DNA from: an uncultured Rhodospirillales bacterium
GTDB lineage: Bacteria; Pseudomonadota; Alphaproteobacteria; Acetobacterales; Acetobacteraceae
Direction of reading: 5' to 3'
DNA length: 6,235 nt
NCBI GenBank assembly: GCA_903932545.1
Contig: CAIZGT010000494.1
Coordinates: 1-6,235 of the forward strand
The position numbers and the translations under genes are program-made. The stretch's first letter is position 1. Every line of letters starts with the position of its first letter. Shown one piece after another: positions 4,922 through 6,235 of the stretch. The notes under the pieces were generated by a model. The model was not told the DNA's origin. It saw only the letters and a program-made list of their open reading frames with translations, and made no database searches.

Positions 4922-6232
4922 TCAGCCGCGTTCGGCAATCGCCACATAGTCGCGCTTTGGTGCGCCGGTGTAGATCTGACGCGGACGACCGATGCGCTGC
5001 GACGGGTCTTCCATCATTTCTTTCCACTGGCTGATCCAGCCCACGGTGCGTGCAACCGCGAACAGCACCGTGAACATGCTGGTCGGGATGCCCATCGCCT
5101 TGAGGATGATGCCCGAGTAGAAATCGACGTTCGGATACAGCTTGCGGGCGATGAAGTAATCGTCTGACAGCGCGATACGTTCGAGTTCGACCGCGAGGTC
5201 GAGCAGCGGGTCGTCCTTGATGCCCAAAGCGGCGAGCACTTCGTGGCAAGTCTGCTGCATGATCTTCGCGCGCGGGTCGAAGTTTTTATAAACGCGGTGG
5301 CCGAAGCCCATCAGGCGCGAGTGGCTGTTTTTGTCTTTCACCTGTTCGAGGAACGGTGCGACGTTCTCAACGCTGCCGATTTCGGCCAGCATCTTCAACA
5401 CCGCTTCGTTTGCCCCGCCATGCGCAGGCCCCCACAGCGAGGCGATGCCAGCAGCAATACAGGCGAACGGGTTTGCGCCGGTTGAGCCGGACAGACGCAC
5501 GGTGGAAGTGGAAGCGTTCTGCTCGTGGTCGGCATGCAGGATCATGATGCGGTCCATCGCGCGCGCCAGGATTGGGTTCACGACGTAGGGTTCAGCCGGA
5601 ACCGCATTCATCATATAAAGGAAGTTTTCAGCGTATCCGAGATCATTGCGCGGATACATGAAGGGCTGGCCAACGGAATATTTATAGGCCCAAGCCGCAA
5701 TCGTCGGCACCTTGGCGATCAGGCGGAAGGCGCTAATGCGGCGGTGATCTGGGTTATTGACGTCGAGGCTATCGTGGTAAAACGCCGAGAGCGCACCCAC
5801 GACGCCACACATCACCGCCATCGGATGCGCGTCGCGACGGAAACCCTGATAAATTGAGCGGATTTGCTCATGCACCATGGTGTGGCGCATCACGCCATCT
5901 TCGAATTCCTTCTTCTCGGCCGCGTTCGGCAATTCGCCGTTCAGCAGCAGATAAGCGGTTTCCAGAAAGCTGGACTCGGTGGCGAGCTGTTCGATCGGAT
6001 AGCCGCGGTGCAGGAGAACGCCCTCGTCACCATCGATATAGGTGATCTTGCTGTCGCAGGCAGCGGTGCCGCCATAGCCGGGATCATAGGTGAAGATGCC
6101 CAACTCGCTGTAAAGCTTGCGAATATCGGCCACCGACGGCCCAATCGTGCCATCGATCAAATTCATCGTGGCGGATTTGTTCGTCCCATCAAGGGTGATG
6201 GTGACGGTACGAGGCGCTGCCTGACCGGTCAT
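4922..6232 (-). CDS. gltA: Citrate synthase, type II (Gram-negative)
   Basis: It condenses acetyl-CoA and oxaloacetate to citrate, the entry step of the TCA cycle, in the cytosol. The 436-residue protein is complete and aligns by eye with E. coli GltA (427 residues) from the N-terminal domain through the end. Conserved blocks include YIDGDEGVLLHRGYPI (65-80), FRRDAHPMAVMCG (131-143), LHADHEQNASTSTVR (232-246), GPAHGGANE (268-276) with catalytic His271, GFGHRVYKNFDPRA (309-322) with His312, and NVDFYSGI (368-375) with catalytic Asp370. The RHT block at 116-118 and Tyr152 match E. coli residues involved in NADH inhibition, while the E. coli Cys206 position is Ala213. The ATG at 6230-6232 gives the expected N-terminal length. 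The window ends 3 bases further on, so its ribosome site and promoter are not visible. A methylcitrate synthase is much less likely, since those are shorter and lack the long N-terminal domain. Confidence 0.98.
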   Translation of the reverse strand: MTGQAAPRTVTITLDGTNKSATMNLIDGTIGPSVADIRKLYSELGIFTYDPGYGGTAACDSKITYIDGDEGVLLHRGYPIEQLATESSFLETAYLLLNGELPNAAEKKEFEDGVMRHTMVHEQIRSIYQGFRRDAHPMAVMCGVVGALSAFYHDSLDVNNPDHRRISAFRLIAKVPTIAAWAYKYSVGQPFMYPRNDLGYAENFLYMMNAVPAEPYVVNPILARAMDRIMILHADHEQNASTSTVRLSGSTGANPFACIAAGIASLWGPAHGGANEAVLKMLAEIGSVENVAPFLEQVKDKNSHSRLMGFGHRVYKNFDPRAKIMQQTCHEVLAALGIKDDPLLDLAVELERIALSDDYFIARKLYPNVDFYSGIILKAMGIPTSMFTVLFAVARTVGWISQWKEMMEDPSQRIGRPRQIYTGAPKRDYVAIAERG

Positions 6233-6235
6233 GCG

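Noticed and set aside
4798..5034. 78-residue plus-strand frame spanning the terminator and the gltA end
   Set aside because: It runs through the gltA terminator stem and antisense to the gltA C-terminus, with no ribosome site.
1..6235. Mobile element, CRISPR array, toxin-antitoxin pair or defence system
   Set aside because: No transposase or integrase motifs, no evenly spaced direct repeats, and the XRE gene is far larger than a typical antitoxin and has no small toxin gene beside it.

Overview
The window looks like a stretch of ordinary alphaproteobacterial chromosome. Coding DNA is GC-rich and GC dominates third codon positions. The citrate synthase is the Gram-negative type II form, with wording that reminds me of Rhodospirillales/Acetobacteraceae. 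The family-level placement is from memory and is weak. All six genes I support lie on the minus strand, so transcription runs from the right edge to the left. I see no transposase, integrase, CRISPR array, tRNA or rRNA.

Layout from right to left, in transcription order. gltA (citrate synthase) fills 4922-6232 and ends in a strong intrinsic terminator at 4866-4897. Next comes a gene-free, AT-rich gap (4494-4921; 31% GC by hand count over 4561-4860). It holds a good minus-strand promoter candidate, a match to the IHF consensus, an iterated GTGATTT motif and a 9-bp hairpin just upstream of the next gene. An unrecognised 210-residue protein follows (3861-4493), then an aspartate/glutamate racemase family protein (3027-3743), an XRE-type helix-turn-helix regulator with a large C-terminal domain (2067-2948), a 3-mercaptopyruvate sulfurtransferase (1067-1897, sseA), and a cystathionine beta-lyase that runs off the left edge (1-1009, metC).

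The genes suggest two functional groups downstream of gltA. The unknown protein, racemase and XRE regulator may form one transcription unit. The sulfurtransferase and cystathionine beta-lyase form a sulfur amino acid pair: one handles the sulfane sulfur of 3-mercaptopyruvate derived from cysteine, the other makes homocysteine from cystathionine on the way to methionine. A 169-bp gap separates the regulator from the sulfurtransferase. A 57-bp gap with a stable hairpin separates the sulfurtransferase from the lyase.

I did not find a clear new biological system. The items most worth a second look are the orphan 210-residue protein, the AT-rich leader region in front of it, and the 117-bp stretch between it and the racemase. 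There, codon-position composition suggests a coding frame that switches phase just before the racemase start, which could be a frameshift or a lost N-terminal extension.
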